Notes: generated from the sequence alone by a model not told the origin. Counted from the stretch's first letter, positions 1-7,883 are shown. The stretch is 11,028 nucleotides of DNA from Candidatus Hodarchaeota archaeon (GCA_016840305.1 JAEOSP010000353.1:1-11028), one strand, 5' to 3'. Translations and numbers: made by a program.

Positions 1-3000
1 GTCAATAACACTTTCAAGAACAATTATTTGGGGATTAGACTAGAATATGCACAGAATTGCATTATCAGCAACAATTCTGTTCTCAATAATGTAAATTATG
101 GATTCCTGCTCAATTTCTCAGAAAATAATTCGATTATTTACAACTCTATCGTGAACATTACAGGGGAATCCGGTAGTGATGGATTAGACTTCTATGATCC
201 AGGTGATACTGGCAATAATAGTGTAGGAATTCACCTAATATCCTCATCCAATAATAATGTCTCAAATAACCAGATAAGTTCCATCCAAGGAGGAAAAGGG
301 GGAACTGGAGGAGGATTGTACGCATCAGGGGGAACTGGAGGAAGTGGTCTCGGTATTATACTTGACGAATCCATCGGGAATTTCCTGAATAATAACGTTA
401 TTTATAATATAATAGGTGGAATGGGTGGAATTACTGGTGGAAATTATGGATCTGGTGGATCAGGAGGTAATAGTATCGGTATACTCCTTACAAATTCCTA
501 TAATAACTTTTTAAATGAATTTATTATTAGTAATATAACAATGGGAGCTGGAGGTATTGGTGGTACTTCTTATGGAGCTGATGGTGCGAAAGGCACAGAT
601 TTTGGGATATATATCGACAGTAACAGCTATCAAAATGAAATTAAACAGACGAATACCATGAATGGGGATCCAATTATCTATTTATACAATCGATCAAATT
701 TGGTTATAGAAGGTTTCAATCTTACTTCCAACAGTAACCCTACGAACCTAGGAAAAATCGTTTTAATTAATTGTAGTAATATAATGATCAGAGAAAACAT
801 TATTTCCAATTATCAATGTTCTAGCGGTAATCCAAACAGTGGTGCCGCTGCTATCTCTCTCTTAAACTGCTTTACGATAATAATCGAGAACAACATTATT
901 AAAGATATTACAGGAGAAAGTGGTGATTCAGGGGCTTATCGAGAAACAGGAAAGAATGGGAGTCTATGTGTAGGAATCTTCATTAGTAATTCTTATGATA
1001 ATATTATACGATCCAATATACTTAGTAACATTACTGGAGGATTAGGAGGTTCAGGGGGACGTCTTGGTTCTGGAGGTTCAGGAGGAATTGGCGTGGCTAT
1101 CTTCCTTGAAAATTCCCGAGACAATTTAATTGATGCTAATTCTTTGAGTGAGATTATAGGAGGTTCTGGAGGTTCAGGGGGATATCTAGCTTCGGGGGGT
1201 AACGGTGGGAATAGTGTGGGAATCTATCTTAGGAATTCATATGATAATAACTTTGAATATAATCACATTAACAGTCTTATTGGGGGAGGAGAAGGATTAG
1301 CTCTTATTGGGGATAGTCATGGAACTCCTGGCACTGGATTTGGTTTTTATCTTGAGAAGGATGCCTATAAGAACACTTTTTCCAAATTTAATATGGTTGA
1401 TGGTGATCGCGTTATCTATCTCTATGGCCATCAAGATGTGATTATTAGAAATTTTAATCTATCTTCTACTATTAATCCAACAAACTTAGGCAAAATTACG
1501 TTGATAAATTGTTTCAATATAACTGTTGAAAGAAATTATATTTCCCATTATCAAGGAATGAACGGGATTACAGGAGATAGTTTGAATACAGGAACGATGG
1601 GAAATATTGGAGTTGGTATATATATATTAGACTGTTCTTCTTGCCTGTTTTCTAGAAACATTATAAAGAACATAACTGGTGGAACGGGGGGTACAGGAGG
1701 GTGGTTTAGTACAGGTGGTTCAGGTGGATCCAGTGTTGGTATTTATTTAGAGAACTCTAATAATAGCATCTTCGAATTCAATACTATTTCTGACATTCAT
1801 GGTGGAAAAGGTGGTAAAAATGGTTACAATGAAGAAAATGGTGTTGGAGGCAATAGTACCGCTATTTATCTGAAAGATTCCTCTTACAACTCAATTTCCG
1901 CTGTAATTCATAATATCACAAATGGTGATGGATACCCAGAGGAAATTTCTGAATTTCCATTCTTTTCTGTCAATTCAGAGCAAAATTTCTGGATTTATGA
2001 GCTTTGTAGTGAAAAAAACTATGATGAAAATCACTCTGTCTTCTTTGGATTTGATGAATTTTTCAATGAAGATACGGTCCTTCTTTACTATCGAGTAAAT
2101 GATGAAGGATGGAATGAGCTCACTGTCACAAACACAGGAACCTATACCTTTACAGCCGATAGATTATTTTTCCAACAAATTTGGGAACTATATCTTTGGT
2201 TTAACGATACAAGTGGTAACAATTATCAAACGGGATCATTATATTTCAGTATTATTGATACAAAGCCAAAATTATATACTGATGTTTTCCAAGAATATTC
2301 TATCGTTGAGTACAATGGTACAAATTTAGTATCTATTACTGTCGAAGAGGTTGTAGGATCTAGTAGTATAGATCAAATTTTACTTTGTTATAAGGTGGAC
2401 AATGGATTTTTAAACTTTATAGATGTCACCAATACAAGTAATTTTATATTTACAGCTGATATGCTCAGCTATGCTGAAGTATATAACTGGTATTTTTGGA
2501 TTATTGATACTGCGGGAAATATTAATACAACTGCTATTTTCTCATTCAGTGTTACAGATCTTACTCCTCCTACTTACTCAAATCTACAACAAATTAGTGA
2601 AGAAATTGAGTATGATGAAACAAATTTCATAGATATTTTAATTGAAGAACCTACTGATGCTAGCGGAATAGAAACAGTTTTATTTTATTATCGGATCGAT
2701 AACGGTTCATGGGTAACAACAGACGTTACTTATCTTCAAAATTATCTATTTAACAATGATATGCTTAACTATGGCCAAATTTATGAATGGTATTTCTGGT
2801 TTAATGACACTAAAGGGAATATAAATCAGACATATATATATTCATTTTCTGTAGTCGATCAAACCACACCAGAAATAGCCATCCTTACCAGTACAAATAC
2901 AACCATTGGATATGATGAATCTAACTTCTTGTCTATTGATGCAATCGAACCATCGGATGCAAGTGGAATTGAAACAATTTTGCTATATTACTCCTCTGGT

Positions 3001-4149
3001 AGTGATTGGATGGTAAAAAATATTACACTTATGCAAAATTACACATTCACTGCTGATATTCTAAGTTATGGGCAAATATACAACTGGTACATTTTGGTTA
3101 ATGATTCAGCAGGAAATAAAATCCAATCTGACACCTATTCCTTCACTATAATTGATGAGGTTGCCCCTAAGTGTGTCGTAGAACCCTACAGTATCCCTGA
3201 ATATGATACAAACTTCACGATTGATATAACAACCACAGAACCTGCAGATGCAAGCGGAATAGACACTATAATTTTCTATTATAGCTTAACGACTGGGATT
3301 CAATGGATGAGTGAAGATGTGACGAATATCAGTGGTTACACATTTACTAGTGAGAAACTCATTTATAATCAAACCTATAACTGGTATTTCTGGATAACTG
3401 ATAGAGCTGGGAATATCATTCAAACTCAAATCTATAATTTCACTGTTGCCGATTTCACTCCACCATCTTATACTTTCATAACTCAAGATACCTCATCGCC
3501 AGCTTATGACGAAAATAACAATATTTCAACTCACATATTTGAACCCACTGATGCTAGTGGTGTTGATACGATCTTATTTTATTATAGAATTGATAACCAA
3601 TCATGGCAGAGCGCTTCAATAACAGAAACTCAATATTATACCTTTGATGCCTCCCTGTTGGTATATGGACAAGTTTGGGATTGGTATTTCTGGTTCAATG
3701 ATACTGTAGGCAATCAAGAACGAACACCCACTCTGAATTTTTCAGTTCAAGACTTCCTACCTCCAGATTATTCTAACGTGCACCAAACAAAGGATATCAT
3801 ACATCCAGGGGAAAATAATACAGTCTCCTTGAGTTCTTCTGAACCAAACGATGCCTCTGGAATAGATAGAATTTTTGTGTACTTCTCTCAAAATCAGATT
3901 TCATGGTCATTTGTTGAAATTACCACAGACCAGAAGTATACTTTTGAAGCAGTTAACCTTGAAAATGGACCATACTATTGGTATTTCGGGTTGTTTGATC
4001 AAGCTGAAAATTCCATACAAACTCCTATTCAAACTTTCGAGGTCGTTATTACAACTATTGACCTATCACCAATAATTCCACTTGGAGTTCTTAGTAGCTT
4101 ACTATTAGGAACTTTTGCACTCGTATTAATTTATAAACGTCGAAGATAA
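1..4149 (+). CDS. Giant surface protein: glycine-rich NosD-like beta-helix plus seven Ig-like repeats and C-terminal membrane anchor (5' partial)
   Basis: The frame is open from base 1, so the true start and any signal peptide lie outside the window; the first in-frame TTG (base 28) sits inside a repeat and is not a convincing start. About 1,382 residues are visible. The first ~640 carry Asn-rich parallel beta-helix rungs of the NosD/PbH1 type (patterns such as NSYDN, GIYL, NNISNI) broken by long Gly/Ser-rich inserts. The next ~700 residues are seven Ig-like domains of about 100 residues with a recurring WYFW-NDT-GN core. The end is a single hydrophobic segment (about bases 4069-4131) followed by KRRR, which fits a C-terminal anchor with the bulk outside the cell. 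There are many N-X-S/T sequons, as expected of a glycosylated archaeal surface protein. The likely role is surface structure, adhesion or glycan binding. No catalytic motif is visible; an enzymatic beta-helix (lyase or epimerase type) cannot be excluded without the N-terminus. Confidence 0.85.
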   Translation, partial: VNNTFKNNYLGIRLEYAQNCIISNNSVLNNVNYGFLLNFSENNSIIYNSIVNITGESGSDGLDFYDPGDTGNNSVGIHLISSSNNNVSNNQISSIQGGKGGTGGGLYASGGTGGSGLGIILDESIGNFLNNNVIYNIIGGMGGITGGNYGSGGSGGNSIGILLTNSYNNFLNEFIISNITMGAGGIGGTSYGADGAKGTDFGIYIDSNSYQNEIKQTNTMNGDPIIYLYNRSNLVIEGFNLTSNSNPTNLGKIVLINCSNIMIRENIISNYQCSSGNPNSGAAAISLLNCFTIIIENNIIKDITGESGDSGAYRETGKNGSLCVGIFISNSYDNIIRSNILSNITGGLGGSGGRLGSGGSGGIGVAIFLENSRDNLIDANSLSEIIGGSGGSGGYLASGGNGGNSVGIYLRNSYDNNFEYNHINSLIGGGEGLALIGDSHGTPGTGFGFYLEKDAYKNTFSKFNMVDGDRVIYLYGHQDVIIRNFNLSSTINPTNLGKITLINCFNITVERNYISHYQGMNGITGDSLNTGTMGNIGVGIYILDCSSCLFSRNIIKNITGGTGGTGGWFSTGGSGGSSVGIYLENSNNSIFEFNTISDIHGGKGGKNGYNEENGVGGNSTAIYLKDSSYNSISAVIHNITNGDGYPEEISEFPFFSVNSEQNFWIYELCSEKNYDENHSVFFGFDEFFNEDTVLLYYRVNDEGWNELTVTNTGTYTFTADRLFFQQIWELYLWFNDTSGNNYQTGSLYFSIIDTKPKLYTDVFQEYSIVEYNGTNLVSITVEEVVGSSSIDQILLCYKVDNGFLNFIDVTNTSNFIFTADMLSYAEVYNWYFWIIDTAGNINTTAIFSFSVTDLTPPTYSNLQQISEEIEYDETNFIDILIEEPTDASGIETVLFYYRIDNGSWVTTDVTYLQNYLFNNDMLNYGQIYEWYFWFNDTKGNINQTYIYSFSVVDQTTPEIAILTSTNTTIGYDESNFLSIDAIEPSDASGIETILLYYSSGSDWMVKNITLMQNYTFTADILSYGQIYNWYILVNDSAGNKIQSDTYSFTIIDEVAPKCVVEPYSIPEYDTNFTIDITTTEPADASGIDTIIFYYSLTTGIQWMSEDVTNISGYTFTSEKLIYNQTYNWYFWITDRAGNIIQTQIYNFTVADFTPPSYTFITQDTSSPAYDENNNISTHIFEPTDASGVDTILFYYRIDNQSWQSASITETQYYTFDASLLVYGQVWDWYFWFNDTVGNQERTPTLNFSVQDFLPPDYSNVHQTKDIIHPGENNTVSLSSSEPNDASGIDRIFVYFSQNQISWSFVEITTDQKYTFEAVNLENGPYYWYFGLFDQAENSIQTPIQTFEVVITTIDLSPIIPLGVLSSLLLGTFALVLIYKRRR
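277..1917 (+). repeat. Two-and-a-half copies of a ~246-residue beta-helix super-repeat inside the surface protein
   Basis: Besides the short rungs, a long unit recurs. It has Gly-rich loop, GI-L strand, second Gly-rich loop, third loop, then a GD-IYLY strand, FNL-S, NPTNLGKI, and a NY-S-YQ end. The NPTNLGKI element occurs at base 736 and again at 1474, a period of 738 bases (246 codons). A third, partial copy (Gly-rich loops only) starts near 1669 and fades out near 1917. The copies are clearly diverged at DNA level, so this is an old internal duplication rather than a recent one. Confidence 0.75.
1966..4050 (+). repeat. Seven tandem Ig-like domain repeats (~300 bp each)
   Basis: Domain boundaries fall near bases 1966, 2272, 2572, 2872, 3169, 3469 and 3769. 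Each has a YY-shaped strand with a charged or polar turn, a Y-FTAD-L segment, a WYFW strand, (N/D)D-GN, then an FSV-D-PP linker. The last five units share the motif EP-DASG(I/V) at 2647, 2947, 3238, 3541 and 3841, spaced 300, 291, 303 and 300 bases. The first two units have lost it. This resembles the extracellular repeats with a D-SGI element common in archaeal surface proteins. It probably acts as a stalk lifting the beta-helix off the membrane. Confidence 0.8.
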
Positions 4150-4164
4150 GCTTCAATAGGATTG

Positions 4165-4186
4165 TACTAAGATTTTTATTATAGTA
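4165..4186 (+). terminator. Possible termination region between convergent genes
   Basis: Only 29 bases separate the stop codons of the two converging genes. The stretch holds a T5 run (4173-4177), the kind of U-rich tract that ends archaeal transcripts, between short inverted arms TACTA (4165-4169) and TAGTA (4182-4186). The stem is weak. For the minus-strand gene no clear T-run is visible. Confidence 0.25.
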
Positions 4187-4622
4187 TTAAGCTTAGGAAG
4201 ACAACGAATGTACCAAAAAGTAAAATACCTAAAATTAGGATTCCTTTACCTTTTGTTGAGAATATTCCTTTAATGCTAGGAAAATACGTATCTACGAATT
4301 TAGACATATCCTGATCAATGATTTTAACAGCTGTTAAGAGATAGAAATCAATTCCTAGAATAATTAAACTTACAGCTAATATGGTCAATCCTGTAGCAAA
4401 AAAGAGCAGAAAAGCAGAATTTGGATCAATTATCCTTGTATTCAAAAAATTAATCCTATATATCTCTAAGAATTCGGGAAAAATCAACGGAAACCATGAA
4501 AAGACTATAACAATAACTCCTATCACCAGTAAAGCTCCCCCTATCGCAGTGAGAATTGATAAAACAGTAATTACAAATATGCCATAAAAACTCCTATAGG
4601 TATATTTAATCGGTTCACTCAT
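4179..4622 (-). CDS. Small multi-pass membrane protein, family not recognised
   Basis: The 147-residue product starts with ATG at 4622-4620 and ends with TAA. A short hydrophilic N-terminus precedes a long hydrophobic stretch (residues ~13-48, one long or two short helices), a loop with charged residues, a second membrane segment (~69-98), a short amphipathic loop (~99-125) and a last helix at the extreme C-terminus (~127-147). No conserved catalytic or transport motif is seen. It lies 82 bases downstream of the coiled-coil membrane protein on the same strand, so the two may be co-transcribed and may act together; this is inferred from position only. The upstream sequence has no strong Shine-Dalgarno site (only a weak GGGAT). 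Confidence 0.75.
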   Translation of the reverse strand: MSEPIKYTYRSFYGIFVITVLSILTAIGGALLVIGVIVIVFSWFPLIFPEFLEIYRINFLNTRIIDPNSAFLLFFATGLTILAVSLIILGIDFYLLTAVKIIDQDMSKFVDTYFPSIKGIFSTKGKGILILGILLFGTFVVFLSLIL

Positions 4623-4704
4623 AATTTCTTATCCCGCTTTTTTACATTATCAAGTGATTTCCAACTTTTTTTGTGGAGAACGTTTTGGTATAATACATTA
4701 TTAT

Positions 4705-6129
4705 CTAAGCAACCGCTTTTAACTCTTCAACTAATAATTCTTTTATTTTCCGTAATCTTATTTCTAACCGTTTCCCCTCACTTCCATCAATAATATCTAC
4801 AACTGATTTAAGCCATTTCAGATGTTTATTAACCTCTTTCTTTAAATTAGTACAATTTTTAATATAATTCTTTAAATCCTTTTTACCCATGCTTTTAAAA
4901 TTCTTCAGTAGTCGATCTATTATCTTAAGCTCAGCTAAAATGTCCTCTTTGGATTGTATAATAAGATTTGCATCAGGAGGCCATTTTGCATTCTTTTTAA
5001 CTTCGTCAAAATTCTTTATATTATCAACAAGTGTTTTTGTTTCCTTTTCAAGTATAAAATCAACGTTCAACGGTGGATCTTTAGAAATATTCGAAGAATT
5101 TACATATTTATTGCAAATAGACCAACCTAGTTTCAAGTTGTTTATATTCTTTAATTGATCCCATTTCCCATCTTGGAGTGAATCACGTAATTGTTGAACC
5201 TTGTAAACAACATCTTCTTCAAGAGGGTAATTTTCTCTTTTTCTACTTGCTCTGATAAAATATGAGGAAATAAACTTGAACAAATCGTTGTTTATTACCG
5301 GTTTTCGTGCTTCCTCTAGCTTATATGTGATTTCTTCCAGCTCATCCAATCTGGGTTTCAATTTTTCGAATTTATCTTGCATTCTTCGTTTTCTATGTTC
5401 TAATTGTGTAATTTCTCCAGGTCTTGGAATTTTAGCCACTTTGGATAAATCCAATTCTTTAAATTCTCCCCCCCTTGTTAAAAATTTTCTAGGTAATGTA
5501 TTAACATGTAGGAGCTTCTCATTGATTTCAGTTAAATCAATATCCCGAGTTCTATAATTTTTAAGGTAGTAGTTGGCTACAATTAACATTCCAAATAATA
5601 GGACAACGCCCCCTCCAGGAATCATAATTAGTGCTAAATCCAATCCTGTATTATATTTCTGATATTCAGCGGCCAGATTCACAGTCTTGTTATATAATTG
5701 CGAATCAAGATCTCCCCAGAAGAAATCAATTACCATAAAGGAGGTAAAAGAACCGTTGTCAGGGGTTTTTAGAGAAAATTCTTCTGCGTATGAATTGATT
5801 GTCGTATTTATGATAATGTTATGACCTCCAATATTGGAATCGATTGATTCATTTCCTTGAATCGTACCATAAGATGACATTATAATTAATAGAATGTAAT
5901 CATTATTCTCACGAGTTATATTTAATACTACAGATACTTCCTCTAACTCAGAAGCCACTTTTCCTGATTCAGGACTAAAATATACATGTACATTTAAACC
6001 CATAATCGTAAATCTCTCACTTGATGGCCACCCATTTGAACCGCTCACCGATAAACAGAAAGTTAAACAGATTAATAGAATTGAACATAAGAATAACATG
6101 CGAGATATCTTAACAACTCTATTACTCAT
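4705..6129 (-). CDS. Type I membrane protein with small ectodomain and helical/coiled-coil cytoplasmic domain, family not recognised
   Basis: I prefer the ATG at 6129-6127 (474 residues); a GTG three codons upstream (6138) is in frame but less likely. Order of parts: signal peptide (about residues 8-31, Leu/Cys-rich core after Lys and Arg); ectodomain of ~130 residues, beta-rich, with several N-X-S/T sequons; one membrane helix (~163-189) containing GGG; then ~285 cytoplasmic residues rich in Lys and Glu. A heptad-like coiled coil spans ~240-275 and more long helices run to the C-terminus. The topology is that of a receptor or of a link between surface and cytoplasm. No kinase, HAMP, methyl-accepting or nuclease motif is visible. 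It is the first gene of a probable minus-strand pair with the small membrane protein. Its function is unknown, and any scaffold role is inference. Confidence 0.8.
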   Translation of the reverse strand: MSNRVVKISRMLFLCSILLICLTFCLSVSGSNGWPSSERFTIMGLNVHVYFSPESGKVASELEEVSVVLNITRENNDYILLIIMSSYGTIQGNESIDSNIGGHNIIINTTINSYAEEFSLKTPDNGSFTSFMVIDFFWGDLDSQLYNKTVNLAAEYQKYNTGLDLALIMIPGGGVVLLFGMLIVANYYLKNYRTRDIDLTEINEKLLHVNTLPRKFLTRGGEFKELDLSKVAKIPRPGEITQLEHRKRRMQDKFEKLKPRLDELEEITYKLEEARKPVINNDLFKFISSYFIRASRKRENYPLEEDVVYKVQQLRDSLQDGKWDQLKNINNLKLGWSICNKYVNSSNISKDPPLNVDFILEKETKTLVDNIKNFDEVKKNAKWPPDANLIIQSKEDILAELKIIDRLLKNFKSMGKKDLKNYIKNCTNLKKEVNKHLKWLKSVVDIIDGSEGKRLEIRLRKIKELLVEELKAVA

Positions 6130-6188
6130 ATTTCCCACAAAACCAATATAGAAGAAATAAGTTAAGACGAAACTAACCTTCTTTCGAC

Positions 6189-6204
6189 TAAATTTATTAA
6201 TATA
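6189..6204 (-). promoter_or_regulatory. Candidate TATA box for the coiled-coil membrane protein gene
   Basis: Read on the minus strand, this AT-only core (TATATTAATAAA) lies about 65 bases before the ATG at 6129. An archaeal start site ~25 bases downstream would give a 5' leader of roughly 40 bases. Supported only by composition and spacing. Confidence 0.35.
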
Positions 6205-6208
6205 CGAT

Positions 6209-6224
6209 ACCTTATGGTTAAGGT
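6209..6224. repeat. Palindrome ACCTTA-TGGT-TAAGGT beside the candidate TATA box
   Basis: A perfect 6-bp inverted repeat with a 4-base centre sits just upstream (minus-strand sense) of the candidate TATA box. A further copy of the half-site, TAACCTT, lies on the other side of the box at 6174-6180, in inverted orientation to TAAGGTT at 6219-6225. Two copies flanking a promoter core suggest an operator for a dimeric regulator, but the arms are short. Confidence 0.4.
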
Positions 6225-6239
6225 TCCTTTTCCATATTT

Positions 6240-6271
6240 ATTAATTTTCATTAGATTGAGAGAAAATTAAT
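6240..6271. repeat. 10-bp perfect inverted repeat with 12-base spacer
   Basis: ATTAATTTTC (6240-6249) and GAAAATTAAT (6262-6271) are exact reverse complements. The element lies ~110 bases upstream of the minus-strand gene. It could be a regulator site or simply a product of AT-rich sequence; there is no adjacent T-run to mark it as a terminator. Confidence 0.4.
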
Positions 6272-6629
6272 TATTAAATGCATTGTTCTCGGTTATCCTG
6301 TTATTTATAATTCTTGAAGTTAACTGAAGTGGGACAGATTTACTCTGAAACTCAATAAATCTTCTTGATCAATTCCCCAATTTCGCTAAAATTCAATTTA
6401 TTCTTGTATAAAATAAATTTAATCTTATCTATTGATGCTTCTGTTTTGTAATAGCTCTTTAAAAACTAATTCTAGCCAATTATAATAAGAAGCCATTCTT
6501 CTTATCCTTGATTTCCTTAAATCCCTTTTTTAAATTTCTAGGTCTTTTTCTTGATCCAAACTCTTAATTATCTCTTCCTTATCATTCAAAAAACTTGAAA
6601 AATGCTAAAATGCATATAACCTGAGAATA

Positions 6630-6637
6630 TTTTAAAA
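6630..6637 (+). promoter_or_regulatory. Candidate TATA box (TTTTAAAA) for the TPR gene
   Basis: The box lies 63-70 bases before the ATG at 6700. A start site ~25 bases downstream would leave a leader of about 40 bases. An AGGAGG directly after the box (6637-6642) would then fall upstream of or at the very edge of the transcript, so it probably does not serve as a ribosome site for this gene. Confidence 0.35.
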
Positions 6638-6699
6638 GGAGGAACTCTCATTCAATATCAGAAAGAGGTTTTATTAACTTCTATTATGAGAGAGAAACC

Positions 6700-7773
6700 A
6701 TGAAAAATGGAACTAGTAATAGAGGAAAGACTGATTTTAAAATCTTGAATAAAGAAACCATTTTCGATAAAATTGGTGGAAAAAAAATTAAAACACTTCT
6801 CTATTCTAATCAAGATAATGCGATAACAGTTAATGAAATACTGAAACATGCGGCGGAAGTTGAACCCTCTAATTTCCATGTATGGTATGCATGGGGAATT
6901 ATAAACAAATTTCATGATGATCTTGACGAAGCAGAACATAAATTACAAAAAGCACTTGATATAGAACCCAGTAGTGTCCTTACACAAATTGAGATTGCTA
7001 GAGTTCTCACATTGAAGAAGAAATATCATGTAGCTGAAAGAGCTCTGTTGAAGATTTTGAAAAAACCAGAAATTTCCGATAAACAAAAAATAACCTCATT
7101 AGAGTATATTACTGATAATTATTTAAGCTGGGCCAATCAAGAATTTAGTAAAAAGAGATTTACCAATTGGCACAATCTCATAAAACGTGCAATAGATTTT
7201 GTTAACAAACTAATAGATTTTAAACCTTCAGATAGGAAATCAAATGAACTGTATAAGAAAATACACTTAAACTACGGTATTCGCTTGTATCAGAAAGGTA
7301 GGATGGATGAAGGAAAAGAATGTCTGCTTAAAGTCCTAAAAACGGATCATATAGATGGGGATAATATAACAGAGGGGAAAGGAAGGGTTGCTAGTGCTTG
7401 TTATTACTTGGCGTTAAATGAGATGAAGAGATCGAAATCAGATATAAATGAAATAGATCAGTTCATTAAAAAGGGGTTAAAATTTGCGTCTGAAGAGAAT
7501 GTTTTAATTCCTCTCAAAAAATTAGAGAGAAGAGTTAGTGACATAAAGAATCGCCGTTATGGCCAAATAACACATTTTGATCTTGAAAAAAAATATGGGT
7601 TCATTAGAAGTGACAAGCTTTCCTGCATCTTCTTTCCCTCATGTCTAAGTTGGTTTTGTAAAGATTTCCGATTACTAGTTGATAATAAAGTTAGCTTTAT
7701 CCCTGTTCGTGACTCTAATGGAATACGAGCTACTCGTATTAAACTTATTAAGAAGAATAGTGTAAAGATTTAG
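6700..7773 (+). CDS. TPR-repeat protein with C-terminal cold-shock (OB-fold) domain
   Basis: The product has 357 residues. Residues ~40-270 are helical TPR-like repeats: the clearest unit is ~58-91 (W-AWG-I, then AL-IEP), followed by ~93-126, a degenerate unit ~131-177, ~182-216 (NYG-RLYQKGR-DEG) and ~228-267. Residues ~286-352 match a cold-shock domain: YGQI-HFD-EKKYGFI contains the RNP1 motif (KKYGFI, 297-302), CIFFP (309-313) takes the place of RNP2, and NKVSF plus A-RIKLI form the last strands. The His usual in RNP2 is missing and three Cys cluster at 309-320. The family knowledge implies single-stranded RNA or DNA binding for the C-terminus and protein contacts for the TPRs; the actual target is unknown. 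The ATG at 6700 is the only usable start: the frame stays open upstream to a stop at 6622 but contains no ATG, GTG or TTG. A weak GAGAG precedes it. Confidence 0.85.
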   Translation: MKNGTSNRGKTDFKILNKETIFDKIGGKKIKTLLYSNQDNAITVNEILKHAAEVEPSNFHVWYAWGIINKFHDDLDEAEHKLQKALDIEPSSVLTQIEIARVLTLKKKYHVAERALLKILKKPEISDKQKITSLEYITDNYLSWANQEFSKKRFTNWHNLIKRAIDFVNKLIDFKPSDRKSNELYKKIHLNYGIRLYQKGRMDEGKECLLKVLKTDHIDGDNITEGKGRVASACYYLALNEMKRSKSDINEIDQFIKKGLKFASEENVLIPLKKLERRVSDIKNRRYGQITHFDLEKKYGFIRSDKLSCIFFPSCLSWFCKDFRLLVDNKVSFIPVRDSNGIRATRIKLIKKNSVKI

Positions 7774-7780
7774 AAAGTTC

Positions 7781-7793
7781 TTGATTTTGTTTA
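7781..7793 (+). terminator. T-rich tract after the TPR gene
   Basis: A TTGATTTTGTTT stretch begins 8 bases past the stop codon, without a clear stem. It is compatible with the U-rich termination used by archaea. The call is weak in DNA this AT-rich. Confidence 0.25.
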
Positions 7794-7883
7794 ATAATTC
7801 TTCCAAAAATATTGTTGTTTACATTGTTGGAGATAAAAACTCGTTCTCTATCAAAATGGAATGACTCAGCTTAATAAAGAAGA

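Larger units (their letters stand above)
6130..6699. other. Long divergent intergenic region (~570 bp)
   Basis: This region separates the minus-strand membrane-protein pair from the plus-strand TPR gene. It holds candidate promoters at both ends and two inverted repeats near the minus-strand promoter (listed separately). The middle (about 6272-6620) has no intact gene. Its minus strand contains short protein-like stretches in shifting frames, discussed in the findings. No RNA gene was recognised. Confidence 0.6.

Noticed and set aside
28..30. TTG at base 28 as the true start of the surface protein
   Set aside because: The codons before it continue the same Asn-rich beta-helix pattern to the window edge, and a secreted protein would need a signal peptide that is not there.
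289..1860. GGA/GGT-rich repeats as a possible minisatellite or CRISPR-like array
   Set aside because: The repeats are codon-level Gly-rich loops inside an intact reading frame, of irregular length and spacing, with no spacer structure.
2099..2632. Short plus-strand open frames (76 and 69 codons) inside the surface protein gene
   Set aside because: They overlap the repeat region in another frame, show no family features and repeat as by-products of the tandem Ig-like units.
4148..4194. Two AAGCTT copies flanking the convergent gap, considered as an attachment or insertion scar
   Set aside because: Six-base palindromes occur by chance; the first overlaps a stop codon and there is no mobile-element gene or longer duplication nearby.
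4889..5557. Plus-strand open frames of 89 and 93 codons opposite the coiled-coil protein gene
   Set aside because: Antisense to a well-supported gene; their Ser/Leu/Phe-rich composition is what the complement of Lys/Glu-rich helices gives.
6658..6939. Minus-strand 93-codon frame over the start of the TPR gene
   Set aside because: It lies opposite the TPR coding sequence and its Phe/Ile-rich product matches nothing recognisable.
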